From Beijerinckiaceae bacterium (GTDB lineage Bacteria; Pseudomonadota; Alphaproteobacteria; Rhizobiales; Beijerinckiaceae), in the NCBI GenBank assembly GCA_024304885.1, contig JALJOM010000003.1, positions 1,460,110 to 1,524,109 on the forward strand: DNA of 64,000 nucleotides, written 5' to 3'. The translations under genes and the position numbers were made by a program. Numbering within the stretch: position 1 is the first letter of the stretch; the number at the start of each line of letters is the position of its first letter. The notes under the pieces were generated by a model, which had not been told where the DNA came from, searched no databases, and was given only the letters and a program-made list of their open reading frames with translations. Below, one piece after another: positions 27,451 through 36,418 of the stretch.

Positions 27451-27637
27451 CCCGTGCCTTCTCGTCGTTGTGGTGATGCCGGCGGCAGGATGCAACAGGC
27501 ATGTCATGGATCTGTCCGGGACGCGCTAGAGTGCCTCCATTCGATCCGAAGGGCAAGGCAGCGCTGTCGCTCGATCGCGGCACCGCGATCTCGGTCTCGC
27601 GCGCAGCCGGCGTGCTCGCCGCGGTCCCCCTGGTTTG

Positions 27638-29242
27638 CTACCGGCCGATCGAGGGGTCGATGTAGAGCGCGAGCAGCTGGCCGCCTTGGACCAGCTCCGC
27701 GGCGCTCGACGTGCGATGGGCCTGCACGGTCATGAGGAACCAGCCCGAGCCCAGGATGGCGGACGCGTCGACGACTCCCGAGGATTCCGCATCGTTGGTG
27801 AGGAAGCTCGGGTTGGTCGTCGCGTTGCCGCCGAAGAATTTCGCATTGTGCACAGCCACCTGTACGAGCTTGCCGCTGTCGATTCCGTAGACGTAGATGC
27901 GCGCCAGCCGGTCGGTGCCGCCGACGTCCTCCTGCAGCACGATCCGCCCGAGCTCGTCGATCGTGATGTTGTCGAGCATCTGATAGGCGGGGTCGTCGTT
28001 CGGCGTGGTGCCGGCGCCGTCGTAGAAGCGATTGGTGAGCAGCATCTCGATCGTGCCGCCTTTCTCGGGCTGCGTGAGATCGTCGAAGCGCAGCCGCCAC
28101 AGGCGCGACGGGCGCCACGTGTCGGGGCTCGCCGAGATCCGGCCGGTGGTCACGAAGTAATAGTCGCGTTCCTTGCCCGGCCGCGGGTCCCAGGCACCGT
28201 CCTCGACACGGATGAACTGCGTCACCTGCCGCGTGATGGCGTCGTCCTGGATCTGCGCGCCGGTCTTGCCCGATACGTCGCCGAGATCCGCGAGCGCGAA
28301 GCGCGCCGAGGTGATCGCCGGCACGCCCGGCATGCCGAAGACGATGTCCTTGCTTTCGCCCGCTACGATGCGGCCCTTCGCCTCGACCCGAACGCCGTAG
28401 AGCCTGCCGCCGGCGAGCCCCGCCCGCTCCACATCGTTGCCGGCTTTCTGCTTCGTGCCGACATAGACGTAGAGCTCGCTCGGCGGCTCGACGCAATCGG
28501 GCTGGCCTGCGGTGCGGCAGACATTCGCCGTCGTGACGTCGGTGTCGCGGCCGGAATCGTCGTTCAGCATGACGATGGTCTTGGCCTGGCGATAGGGGCT
28601 CGCCACCGCGTTCTCGAACGACATCTTGCCGAGGTGCGGTAGCTCGTAAGTCTTGCCCTGGTCCGACCCGGTGAGGACGTGGGCGAAGACGCGGCCATGG
28701 TCGCTCGACTCCGGCGGAGAGGTTTCCTCCCCGCTCAGGAAGATGCGCTCGGCCGTTCCCGTCTCGCCGTCGAGGAAAGCGTCCTTGCGTGCCAGATCCG
28801 CTGAGCACAGCCGATCGAAAGCGGTCGTGCCCGGCACATGGCTTCCGGTCCAGGTCATCACGTCGGTCGGGGTGCCGAGGTGATCGCGGCCCGCGAGGAC
28901 CTTCAACGTGCCGCGCTCGATGAGCCAGCGCGAGACGAAGGCGCCCTTCGAGCCATGCGCACGCGCCACGCCCTTGCCCTTGGGCAGCTCGTGGTCGGCG
29001 ACGAGATTGAAGGACGTCGGGCTTTCGGGCCAGATGCCGAGCCCGTCGGGAATGCCGACCATGCGATAGCCATCGACCGTATAATCGCCTGCGGTCAGGA
29101 TCGAGACGGTGGACACGCGATCGATCGCGGGAAGTACATAAGGCCTCGTGGTCGTGCTCGGCCCGACATGCTGCGCGACGGCAGAGCCGCAGATCGAGCT
29201 GCCGCCAAGTAATGCGAGGATCGGCAAAAGTCGCAGGTTCAC
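27638..29242 (-). CDS. exported PhoX-like (DUF839) protein
   Basis: A 534-aa protein with a signal peptide (LRLLPILALLGGSSICGSAVAQ), then a beta-propeller-like sequence with FNLVADHELPKG, LSGEETSPPESSDHGRVF, WDPRPGKERDYYFVTTG and LDNITIDELGRIVLQEDVGG. These resemble PhoX-family calcium-dependent phosphatases, here without their usual Tat signal. Phosphatase activity is plausible but not proven. GTG at 29242 follows AGAGGAACGAAC. Divergent from the ccm operon, with a nested dyad upstream. Confidence 0.7.
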   Translation of the reverse strand: MNLRLLPILALLGGSSICGSAVAQHVGPSTTTRPYVLPAIDRVSTVSILTAGDYTVDGYRMVGIPDGLGIWPESPTSFNLVADHELPKGKGVARAHGSKGAFVSRWLIERGTLKVLAGRDHLGTPTDVMTWTGSHVPGTTAFDRLCSADLARKDAFLDGETGTAERIFLSGEETSPPESSDHGRVFAHVLTGSDQGKTYELPHLGKMSFENAVASPYRQAKTIVMLNDDSGRDTDVTTANVCRTAGQPDCVEPPSELYVYVGTKQKAGNDVERAGLAGGRLYGVRVEAKGRIVAGESKDIVFGMPGVPAITSARFALADLGDVSGKTGAQIQDDAITRQVTQFIRVEDGAWDPRPGKERDYYFVTTGRISASPDTWRPSRLWRLRFDDLTQPEKGGTIEMLLTNRFYDGAGTTPNDDPAYQMLDNITIDELGRIVLQEDVGGTDRLARIYVYGIDSGKLVQVAVHNAKFFGGNATTNPSFLTNDAESSGVVDASAILGSGWFLMTVQAHRTSSAAELVQGGQLLALYIDPSIGR

Positions 29243-29282
29243 GTTCGTTCCTCTGTTCGAGCCGAGCACCTGCTGATGCGAG

Positions 29283-29302
29283 TCTCGTATTACGAGAATA
29301 CG
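29283..29302. promoter_or_regulatory. nested inverted repeats between divergent phoX-like and ccmI genes
   Basis: TCTCGT-ATT-ACGAGA (29283-29297) overlaps CGTATT-ACGAG-AATACG (29286-29302). Two perfect 6-bp dyads share bases, about 40 bp upstream of the PhoX-like start and 130 bp upstream of ccmI. A regulator binding site is likely; the regulator is unknown. Confidence 0.45.
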
Positions 29303-29428
29303 ACAGCACCTGCGTCCGCCATAGCTTGTCTCGCGGACCCGCGTGATCGGTACTCGCGCGCGCCAGACCCGACGCCGCTCGGCAATGTCACTTTGCAACG
29401 GGCAGGGCGGCCTTTATGAAGGGCGCGC

Positions 29429-30550
29429 ATGTTCGCGCTGATCATCGCCAGCTTGACCGCGATCGCGGTCCTCGGCCTGCTCTGGCCGCTCGTCCGGGCG
29501 GGGCGTGCTCCCACGCGGGCTGCCTGCGCCAGCGATCTCTATCGGGCGCAGATCGCCGAGATCGAACGGGACGCTGCGCGCGGCCTCGTCACGGGCACAG
29601 AGGCCGAGGGTGCGAAGGCCGAGGCCGCGCGGCGCCTCCTCGCCGCTGCCGAAGCGACGCCGAGCCCCGAGGCTCGCTCTCGATGGGCCGGCTGGGCCGC
29701 CGGGCTCGCGGTACTCGTCTTCGTGCCCGGATTTTCGCTGGGCCTCTACCTTGGGCTCGGCCAGCCGGAGCTCCCCGACGCGCCGCTCGCGGCACGGCTC
29801 TCCGCGCCTCCGGCCAAGACCGATCTCGCCGCCGCGGTCGGTAAGATCGAGGCGCATCTGAAGGAGCATCCCGACGATGCGCGTGGGTGGGAGGTTCTGG
29901 CCCCGGTCTATCTCAAGCTCGGACGTGCCGAGGAGGCGGCCTCGGCCTATGCGAGAGTGCTGCGCCTTCGGGAGCCGACGCCCGAGCTTCGCACCCGCTA
30001 TGGAGAAGCTCTCGTCTTTGCCGCCGGAGGCATCGTGAGCGCCGAAGCGCGAAAGACCTTCGAGCAGGCGCTCTCCGAGGACTCTTCCCTCGTCAAGGCA
30101 CGCTTCTTCCTCGGGGTCGCGGCCGAGCAGGACGGCGACTTCCCGAAGGCCGCGGAGATTTGGGGCAAGATCGCCGGCGAGGAGCCGGAGGGCTCGCCCC
30201 TCGGCAAAGCCTTGCGCGAGCGGATCGCGGGCCTGTTCACGACGGCACGGTCGGCGGGGCAGGGGGAAACGGGGAAAACCGCCGCCGCGATCGCCGCGCT
30301 GCCGCAGGCCGACCGCGCGAGCGCGATCCGCGGCATGGTCGAGCGCCTGGCGTCGAGGCTGACGGCGAACGGGCAGGACCTCGAGGGCTGGCTCAAGCTC
30401 GTGCGCGCCTATGCGGTCCTCGACGAGCGCGAGAAGGCCGCCTCCGCCTTGGCCGAGGCCAAGCGCAACCTTTCCGGCGATGCCGCGGCAAAGGCGCGCA
30501 TCGACGCGCTCGCCCGTGAGCTCGGCCTCGACACCGGGGGCGCCTCGTGA
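29429..30550 (+). CDS. ccmI: cytochrome c biogenesis protein CcmI (CycH)
   Basis: A membrane-anchored apocytochrome chaperone that delivers the CXXCH region to the haem lyase. The 373-aa protein has an N-terminal transmembrane helix, the Arg/Glu-rich cytoplasmic segment YRAQIAEIERDAARGL, a second helix (about 88-110) and a periplasmic TPR region (about 125-370). First gene of ccmI-ccmE-ccmF-ccmH; it overlaps ccmE by 4 bases. Confidence 0.92.
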   Translation: MFALIIASLTAIAVLGLLWPLVRAGRAPTRAACASDLYRAQIAEIERDAARGLVTGTEAEGAKAEAARRLLAAAEATPSPEARSRWAGWAAGLAVLVFVPGFSLGLYLGLGQPELPDAPLAARLSAPPAKTDLAAAVGKIEAHLKEHPDDARGWEVLAPVYLKLGRAEEAASAYARVLRLREPTPELRTRYGEALVFAAGGIVSAEARKTFEQALSEDSSLVKARFFLGVAAEQDGDFPKAAEIWGKIAGEEPEGSPLGKALRERIAGLFTTARSAGQGETGKTAAAIAALPQADRASAIRGMVERLASRLTANGQDLEGWLKLVRAYAVLDEREKAASALAEAKRNLSGDAAAKARIDALARELGLDTGGAS

Positions 30551-31005
30551 CCCGCAAGCAACGCCGCTTCACCCTCGTCGCCGCCGCGCTCGCGGTGCTC
30601 GGCCTCGCGGTCGGCCTCGTGCTCGTCGCGCTGCGCGACAATATTGTGTTCTTCTACGGGCCGAGCGAGCTCGCGGAGAAGGCGCCGAAGCCCGGGGCAC
30701 GGCTGCGGATCGGCGGCCTCGTGAAGGAGGGCTCGCTGCGCCGCGAGCCCGGCCAGACCGTGCATTTCGTCGTCACCGACACGAAAGCCGAGGTCGCGGC
30801 GACCTATACAGGGCTCTTGCCGGATCTCTTCCGCGAGGGGCAGGGCGTCGTCGCGGAAGGCACGCTCGGCAAGGACGGGGTTTTCCATGCCGAGAGCGTG
30901 CTCGCCAAGCACGACGAGCGCTATATGCCGCGCGACGTCGCCGATGCCTTGAAGAAGCAGGGTCTCTGGCAGGAGAACCCGAAACCATCGAGCATGGCCC
31001 GATAA
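30547..31005 (+). CDS. ccmE: haem chaperone CcmE (CycJ)
   Basis: A periplasmic haem carrier anchored by one N-terminal helix. The 152-aa protein has the OB-fold core (LRIGGLVKEGS, FVVTDTKAEV, GLLPDLFREGQGVVAEG) and the conserved haem-binding histidine in VLAKHDERYMP. It starts inside the end of ccmI (GTGA overlap) and precedes ccmF by 20 bases. Confidence 0.94.
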   Translation: MTRKQRRFTLVAAALAVLGLAVGLVLVALRDNIVFFYGPSELAEKAPKPGARLRIGGLVKEGSLRREPGQTVHFVVTDTKAEVAATYTGLLPDLFREGQGVVAEGTLGKDGVFHAESVLAKHDERYMPRDVADALKKQGLWQENPKPSSMAR

Positions 31006-31025
31006 GCTCTGCCGTCGAGGGAACG

Positions 31026-33008
31026 ATGATCGTCGAGACCGGCCACTTTGCTCTCGTCCTGGCTTTGGCCGTAGCCCTCGTCGGCTCGGTGGTGCCGCTT
31101 TGGGGCAGCCTCGTCTCGGACCGGCGTCTCATGGCGCTCGCGCCGCCGGCCGCGATCATGGGCTTCGCGCTCGTTGCGACATCCTATGCGGCCCTGACCT
31201 ATGCCCATGTGGTCTCGGACTTCTCGCTCGCCAACGTGATCGAGAACTCGCATTCGCTGAAGCCGTTCGTCTACAAGATCAGCGGCGTGTGGGGGAACCA
31301 CGAGGGCTCGATTCTCCTGTGGGTTCTCGTGCTCTCGCTGTTCGGCGCGCTCGTCGCGCTGTTCTCTGCCTCGATGCCCGAAGATTTCCGCGCCGCGGTC
31401 CTTTCCGTGCAATCCTGGATCGGCGCGGCCTTCATCCTGTTCATCCTCTTGACCTCGAACCCCTTCGCGAGGCTGGTCGAGGCCCCGATGGAAGGCCGCG
31501 ACCTCAACCCGATTCTGCAGGACCCCGGGCTCGCGATCCATCCGCCGCTCCTCTACCTCGGCTATGTGGGGCTCTCGATCACCTATTCCTTCGCGGCCGG
31601 AGCCTTGATCTGCGGCCGGATCGATTCCGTCTTCGCGCGCTTCGTGCGCCCCTGGACGCTCGTCGCCTGGATCGCGCTCACGCTCGGGATCGCCATGGGC
31701 TCCTACTGGGCCTACTACACGCTCGGCTGGGGCGGCTTCTGGTTCTGGGATCCCGTCGAGAACGCTTCCCTCATGCCCTGGCTCGCGGCCACGGCCCTGC
31801 TCCATTGCACGGCGGTCATGGAACGGCGCGAGGCCTTGAAAATCTGGACGATCTTCCTCGCGATCCTCGCCTTCTCCTTGTCCCTGCTCGGGACCTTCCT
31901 CGTCCGCTCGGGAGTGCTCACTTCGGTTCATGCCTTCGCGAGCGATCCCACACGCGGAATCTTCATCCTCGCGATCCTGATCATCTTCATCGGCGGATCG
32001 CTCGCGCTTTTTGCGCTCCGGGCGGGGACACTGAAGCAAGGCGGGCTCTTCGCGCCGATCTCGCGCGAGGGAGCGCTCGTCGTCAACAACCTGCTGCTCA
32101 CCACCTGCTGCGCGACGGTTCTCGTCGGAACCCTCTATCCGCTCGCGCTCGAATCCCTCACGGGCGAGAAAATCTCGGTCGGCGCGCCCTTCTTCAATCT
32201 CACCTTCGTTCCCCTGTTCGTTCCCTTGTTCCTGCTCGTGCCGATCGGGCAGAACCTCGCCTGGAAGCGGGGCGACCTTCTCGGCGCGGTACAAAGGATT
32301 CGGGTCGCCGTCGCCGTCGGGCTCGGTGTGGCACTCGTTGCGGAATGGCTGCGCGGAGGGCCGGCGGTGAGCGTCGTGCTCGTCGGCGTCGCGGCCTATG
32401 TCATCGTCGGCTCCTTCGCCGAGATCGGCCGCCGCGCGGCGGGCGGCGGGGGCTCGCTCGGTGAGGCGGGGCGACGCCTCTTGGCCTTGCCGCGCCAGGC
32501 GCTCGGGACGGCCTTCGCCCATGCCGGTCTCGGCGTGACCCTGCTCGGCCTCGCCGCGACCGGCTGGGGCGTCGAGACGATCACGACCATGAAGCCCGGC
32601 GACACGGCCGAGGTCGGTCCCTACCGGGTCACGCTCGAAAGCCTCGAGCCGCGCAACGGCCCCAACTACACCGAGCTCGTCGGACGCACGATGGTGCGCG
32701 AGGGCGATGTGCAACGCGCCGTGATCGAGCCCTCGACGAGGTTCTATTCGGTGCGGCGCATGGCACGCACGGAGGCCGGCATCGTCACGCTCGGCCTCGG
32801 GCAGGTCTATATGAATATCGCCGACCCGAAAGACTCCGGCACGGTCGATGCGCGAATCTATTGGAAGCCGCTCGTGTCCCTGATCTGGATCGGCGCTTTG
32901 GTCATGGCCTTCGGCGGCGGCCTGTCGCTCAGCGACCTGAGCTTCCGGATCGGGGTCGCGCGGCGGGCGCGGCGTGTTGCTGCCCCACATCCACAACCGG
33001 CGGAATAG
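31026..33008 (+). CDS. ccmF: haem lyase subunit CcmF (CycK)
   Basis: A large integral membrane protein that ligates haem to apocytochrome c together with CcmH and CcmI. The 660-aa protein has many transmembrane helices, the tryptophan-rich WGGFWFWDPVEN motif (WWD domain) and conserved histidines such as HPPLLYLGYVG. ATG at 31026 follows GAGGGAAC; the long reading frame extending further upstream overlaps ccmE and is not used. Confidence 0.95.
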   Translation: MIVETGHFALVLALAVALVGSVVPLWGSLVSDRRLMALAPPAAIMGFALVATSYAALTYAHVVSDFSLANVIENSHSLKPFVYKISGVWGNHEGSILLWVLVLSLFGALVALFSASMPEDFRAAVLSVQSWIGAAFILFILLTSNPFARLVEAPMEGRDLNPILQDPGLAIHPPLLYLGYVGLSITYSFAAGALICGRIDSVFARFVRPWTLVAWIALTLGIAMGSYWAYYTLGWGGFWFWDPVENASLMPWLAATALLHCTAVMERREALKIWTIFLAILAFSLSLLGTFLVRSGVLTSVHAFASDPTRGIFILAILIIFIGGSLALFALRAGTLKQGGLFAPISREGALVVNNLLLTTCCATVLVGTLYPLALESLTGEKISVGAPFFNLTFVPLFVPLFLLVPIGQNLAWKRGDLLGAVQRIRVAVAVGLGVALVAEWLRGGPAVSVVLVGVAAYVIVGSFAEIGRRAAGGGGSLGEAGRRLLALPRQALGTAFAHAGLGVTLLGLAATGWGVETITTMKPGDTAEVGPYRVTLESLEPRNGPNYTELVGRTMVREGDVQRAVIEPSTRFYSVRRMARTEAGIVTLGLGQVYMNIADPKDSGTVDARIYWKPLVSLIWIGALVMAFGGGLSLSDLSFRIGVARRARRVAAPHPQPAE

Positions 33009-33012
33009 GTCG

Positions 33013-33477
33013 ATGTGGTTGCGCTGGCTGTCGATCGTCTTGCTCGTCGCCGCACCCTTGGCTGCGGGAGCTGTCCAGCCCGACGAGATCCTCGCCGATC
33101 CTGCGCTCGAGGCGCGGGCGCGGGCGCTGTCCGCGGAACTCCGCTGCATGGTCTGCCAGAACGAATCGATCGACGATTCTCATGCCGATCTCGCGCGCGA
33201 CCTGCGCTTGCTCGTGCGCGAGCGGCTGAAGGCGGGCGACAGCGACGATTCCGTTCGTGATTTTCTCGTCGCGCGCTACGGGAAGTTCATATTGCTGAAG
33301 CCGCCGCTCGACCTCTCGACGCTCCTCCTGTGGTCGGCGCCGGCCCTCGTCCTCGTCCTCGGTGCCGGCGCGATCGTGCTCGCCATGCGGCGACGGGCGA
33401 GCGCTGTGGCGACCGCGGGGCTCGACGCGGCAGAACGCGAGAAGCTCGAAAACCTGCTAGGTAAAGACGACGCTTGA
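33013..33477 (+). CDS. ccmH: cytochrome c biogenesis thiol protein CcmH (CycL)
   Basis: A 154-aa membrane-anchored thiol-disulfide protein that reduces apocytochrome cysteines. It has a signal peptide, RCMVCQNESIDDSHADLARDLR with the redox CXXC pair, LVARYGKFILLKPP, and a C-terminal transmembrane segment (LLLWSAPALVLVLGAGAIVLAM). Last gene of the operon; ATG at 33013 comes 5 bases after the ccmF stop. Confidence 0.94.
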   Translation: MWLRWLSIVLLVAAPLAAGAVQPDEILADPALEARARALSAELRCMVCQNESIDDSHADLARDLRLLVRERLKAGDSDDSVRDFLVARYGKFILLKPPLDLSTLLLWSAPALVLVLGAGAIVLAMRRRASAVATAGLDAAEREKLENLLGKDDA

Positions 33478-33529
33478 CGCTGGTCAACGCGGGCTCAGCC
33501 GAGAGCAGGACGGCTCCCGAGCGCCCGAA

Positions 33530-33557
33530 TTGCGCAAGATCAATGCTTCGTTATTTG
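33530..33557 (+). promoter_or_regulatory. candidate promoter of the 33612 gene
   Basis: TTGCGC (33530-33535), a 16-base spacer and TATTTG (33552-33557), about 55 bases upstream of the ATG at 33612, in a locally AT-richer stretch. A weak match. Confidence 0.3.
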
Positions 33558-33611
33558 GTCTGCCTAGTCGTTCGGGTAAGCTCGATGCCCATAATCGAGA
33601 TGGAGGGAGCC

Positions 33612-34064
33612 ATGACGCCCGGCCTCGACGAAATACTGCCCGATGCCAAGGACTACATGAAGAAGATCGCGCTCGCCGAAGCGGAGCGAGCTTCCAAGGA
33701 GGCGACGGCCCATGCCGAAGCGGAAGCGGAGAAAAAGGCGCTGATCGATCAATTATCGAACCCCTCGGGCCTCTCGGACGAGGAGGCGATCAAGCGGGCG
33801 ATCAGGATCATCGAGCGCGCGGTGAGCAACGGCTTGACCGAGGTCCAGTTCCGTCGATTCCCGAATGAAATGTGCACGGACCGCGGGCGTGCCATCAACC
33901 AACGGGAGGACGGCTGGGAAAATACCCTGACTGGGGTCCCGAAGGAAATCTACAACTTGTGGGACAAGTATTTTCGCCCACGCGGCTACAAGCTTTTGGT
34001 CGAGATCGTCGATTATCCGGGCGGGATGCCCGGCGATATCGGCATGACCCTGAAATGGGGCTGA
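33612..34064 (+). CDS. hypothetical protein
   Basis: I do not recognise this 150-aa protein. It is predicted soluble, with an N-terminal Ala/Glu/Lys-rich helix (about 10-45, likely coiled coil) and a C-terminal alpha/beta part (ERAVSNGLTEVQFRRFPNEMCTD at 64-86, YFRPRGYKLLVEIVDYPGG at 121-139). The ATG is chosen for the GGAGGG seven bases upstream. It is separated from ccmH and from fabI by non-coding DNA and is followed by a 7-bp GC hairpin at 34066-34086. Codon choice looks less GC-biased than its neighbours, which may hint at acquisition. Confidence 0.7.
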   Translation: MTPGLDEILPDAKDYMKKIALAEAERASKEATAHAEAEAEKKALIDQLSNPSGLSDEEAIKRAIRIIERAVSNGLTEVQFRRFPNEMCTDRGRAINQREDGWENTLTGVPKEIYNLWDKYFRPRGYKLLVEIVDYPGGMPGDIGMTLKWG

Positions 34065-34065
34065 G

Positions 34066-34086
34066 GGGCCGCCGCTCCAGCGGCCC
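34066..34086 (+). terminator. hairpin after the hypothetical gene
   Basis: GGGCCGC (34066-34072) and GCGGCCC (34080-34086) form a perfect 7-bp stem directly after the stop codon at 34064. There is no U run. The rest of 34087-34362 shows no gene. Confidence 0.4.
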
Positions 34087-34362
34087 GTTCGGACCGAATC
34101 GCGCAAGAGCAACCATCATTCGCGGAATCGCCGCTTCCCGAGGCCCAGGGCTACGGACGACGATGCAGTGCCTTGCTCATCCCCTGCTCGTCCGATCAAT
34201 TTCCTCGGGTGCCGATTATATCCCTTTCTACGCGGACTCGATTTGAGAGCCGAGTTGCAGCGGTGTGTGCTGGAGGACTTCAGCCGTCCATCGCCCGGAG
34301 GTGACGTCATCGTCTTGTCAAGGGCTGGCGCTAAGAGCTGGCGATGATGGTCTGGAGGGCAC

Positions 34363-35127
34363 ATGCTCGGCCTGCAAGGCAGGAAAGCGCTGGTCGTCGG
34401 TATCGCCAATGATCAGTCGATTGCTTGGGGCGTTGCTGAAGCGTTGCACGACGCCGGTGCTGAACTAGCCGTCACCTACCTCGACGCGAAGGCCGCGCCC
34501 TATGTGCTCCCGCTCGCGGACTCGATCGGCGCCAAGGTCATTCTTCCTTTGAATGTCGAGGAGGATGCCGACCTCGATGCGCTCTTCGATGCGCTTACCG
34601 CGAAATGGGGACGGCTCGACATTCTCGTCCATTCGATCGCTTTCGCGCCGCGCGAGGATCTCCACGGTCGCGTCGTCGATTCCTCACGCGACGGGTTCCT
34701 TCGCGCGATGGACATCTCGGTGCATTCCTTCATTCGTATGGTCAAGCGTGCCGAGCCCTTGATGAAAGAGGGTGGGAGCTGCCTGACGATGAGCTTCTAC
34801 GGCGCGGAGAAAGTCGTCAGCTCCTACAATCTCATGGGTCCGGTGAAGGCCGCGCTGGAAGCGACCGTGCGAGAGCTCGCGAGCGAGCTCGGCGCTCGCA
34901 ACGTCACGGTCAATGCCGTGTCGCCCGGCGTCATGGCGACACGCGCGGCGTCCGGCATCCGGAGCTTCGACGCGATGATGGCCGAGGCCGCCGAGCGGTC
35001 GCCGCTGCATCGGCTCGCGACGATCGAGGATGTCGGGGCCTGCGCAACCTTCCTGGTGTCGCCGGCCGCGCGCAACGTCACTGGTTCCGTGATCTATGTC
35101 GATGCCGGATACCACATCATGGGGTAG
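34363..35127 (+). CDS. fabI: enoyl-[acyl-carrier-protein] reductase FabI
   Basis: NADH-dependent last step of fatty-acid elongation. The 254-aa protein of the SDR fold has GLQGRKALVVGIANDQSIAWG, the catalytic pair Y-x6-K in SYNLMGPVKAALE, and the C-terminal ATFLVSPAARNVTGSVIYVDAGYHIMG. It is 70 bp upstream of ackA and on the same strand as ackA and the DUF3141 gene. In this gene neighbourhood FabI homologues may be a second copy beside the housekeeping enzyme; I cannot tell which this is. Confidence 0.9.
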   Translation: MLGLQGRKALVVGIANDQSIAWGVAEALHDAGAELAVTYLDAKAAPYVLPLADSIGAKVILPLNVEEDADLDALFDALTAKWGRLDILVHSIAFAPREDLHGRVVDSSRDGFLRAMDISVHSFIRMVKRAEPLMKEGGSCLTMSFYGAEKVVSSYNLMGPVKAALEATVRELASELGARNVTVNAVSPGVMATRAASGIRSFDAMMAEAAERSPLHRLATIEDVGACATFLVSPAARNVTGSVIYVDAGYHIMG

Positions 35128-35196
35128 GAGCAGCGCCGGATCCAGGCGAGTTCTGCGTCGCGAGAACAGCGTAGCACGCGGAATGAGGAGATCACG

Positions 35197-36402
35197 ATGG
35201 CCGATCATGTCGTCACCTTGAATGCCGGCTCGTCCTCGATCAAGTTCGGGCTCTTCGCCAGCAAGCCGAATCTGCCGCGCCCCGTGGCCTCGGGCCAGGT
35301 GGATGGGATCGGCGCCGACATGTGGTTCAAGGCGCGGCATGCCGAAGATGCCTCTACCACCCAGCGCGACCTCGCGGACATGCCGCGCGGGGACGGTCAT
35401 CGCGCCGCGATCGATGTCATCTTGGGATGGATCGAGAGGAGCTTTCCCGACGCTCGGGTTGCGGCAATCGGCCATCGTGTCGTTCACGGCGGCCCGGATT
35501 TCGCGGGACCTGTTCTGGTGACTCCCGATGTCCTGACGTGCCTTGGTAAGCTCGCGCCGCTCGCACCACTCCACCAACCTCACAATCTGGCCGGCATCGC
35601 CGCCGCGACTGAGGCATTCCCCGGGGTGCCGCAGGTGGCCTGCTTCGACACCGCGTTCCATCGCGGCCATTGCTTCGTCTCCGACACCTTCGCGCTCCCG
35701 CGCCGCTACTACGAGAAGGGAATCCGGCGCTATGGATTCCATGGCCTGTCCTACGACTACATCGCACGGCGGATGCGCGAGATCGCTCCTCTCGAGGCGG
35801 CCGGCCGGATGGTCGTTGCCCACCTCGGCAACGGCGCGTCGATGTGCGCGATCGAGAACGGGCGCTCCGTGGCCTCCACGATGGGGCTGACGGCGCTCGA
35901 TGGATTGCCTATGGGAACACGCTGCGGCCAGATCGATCCGGGTGTCCTGCTTTATCTACTGCAGCACGAGCGCTTGCCTGTCGATGCTGTCGCCGACCTC
36001 CTCTACGAGGAATCCGGCCTCCTCGGCCTCTCCGGCGTCTCGCAAGACATGCGTGAGCTGGAGCAGTCTGATGATCCACGGTGCCGGGAAGCGATCGACT
36101 ATTTCGTCCGCCGGATTCGCCACGAGCTCGGCGGCTTCGCCGTGACCCTCGGCGGCATCGACGCCGTGGTGTTCACAGCCGGGATCGGAGAGCATTCCGC
36201 GCTCGTGCGCGCCGCGGTCCTCGACGGGCTGGAATGGCTCGGCGTCGTCCTCGACGCCGAGGCCAATGCGCGGCACGACCAGATCATTTCCACCCCGGCC
36301 TCTCGGCTCCGAGTCTATGTCGTTCCGACCGACGAGGAGGCGATGATCGCAGACCAGACCATCGACGTCGCTGGCCTCGCCCGAATCTCTGCTGCCGCCT
36401 GA
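35197..36402 (+). CDS. ackA: acetate kinase
   Basis: Interconverts acetyl phosphate plus ADP with acetate plus ATP. The 401-aa protein has the N-terminal VVTLNAGSSSIKFGLF, AIGHRVVHGGPDF, CFDTAFHRG, YGFHGLSYDYIARRM, VAHLGNGASMCAI and DGLPMGTRCGQIDPG, all typical of the acetokinase family. No phosphotransacetylase gene is in the window; in many genomes pta is adjacent. It is followed after 16 bp by the DUF3141 gene. Confidence 0.92.
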   Translation: MADHVVTLNAGSSSIKFGLFASKPNLPRPVASGQVDGIGADMWFKARHAEDASTTQRDLADMPRGDGHRAAIDVILGWIERSFPDARVAAIGHRVVHGGPDFAGPVLVTPDVLTCLGKLAPLAPLHQPHNLAGIAAATEAFPGVPQVACFDTAFHRGHCFVSDTFALPRRYYEKGIRRYGFHGLSYDYIARRMREIAPLEAAGRMVVAHLGNGASMCAIENGRSVASTMGLTALDGLPMGTRCGQIDPGVLLYLLQHERLPVDAVADLLYEESGLLGLSGVSQDMRELEQSDDPRCREAIDYFVRRIRHELGGFAVTLGGIDAVVFTAGIGEHSALVRAAVLDGLEWLGVVLDAEANARHDQIISTPASRLRVYVVPTDEEAMIADQTIDVAGLARISAAA

Positions 36403-36418
36403 CGCGAGGACGACCGCC

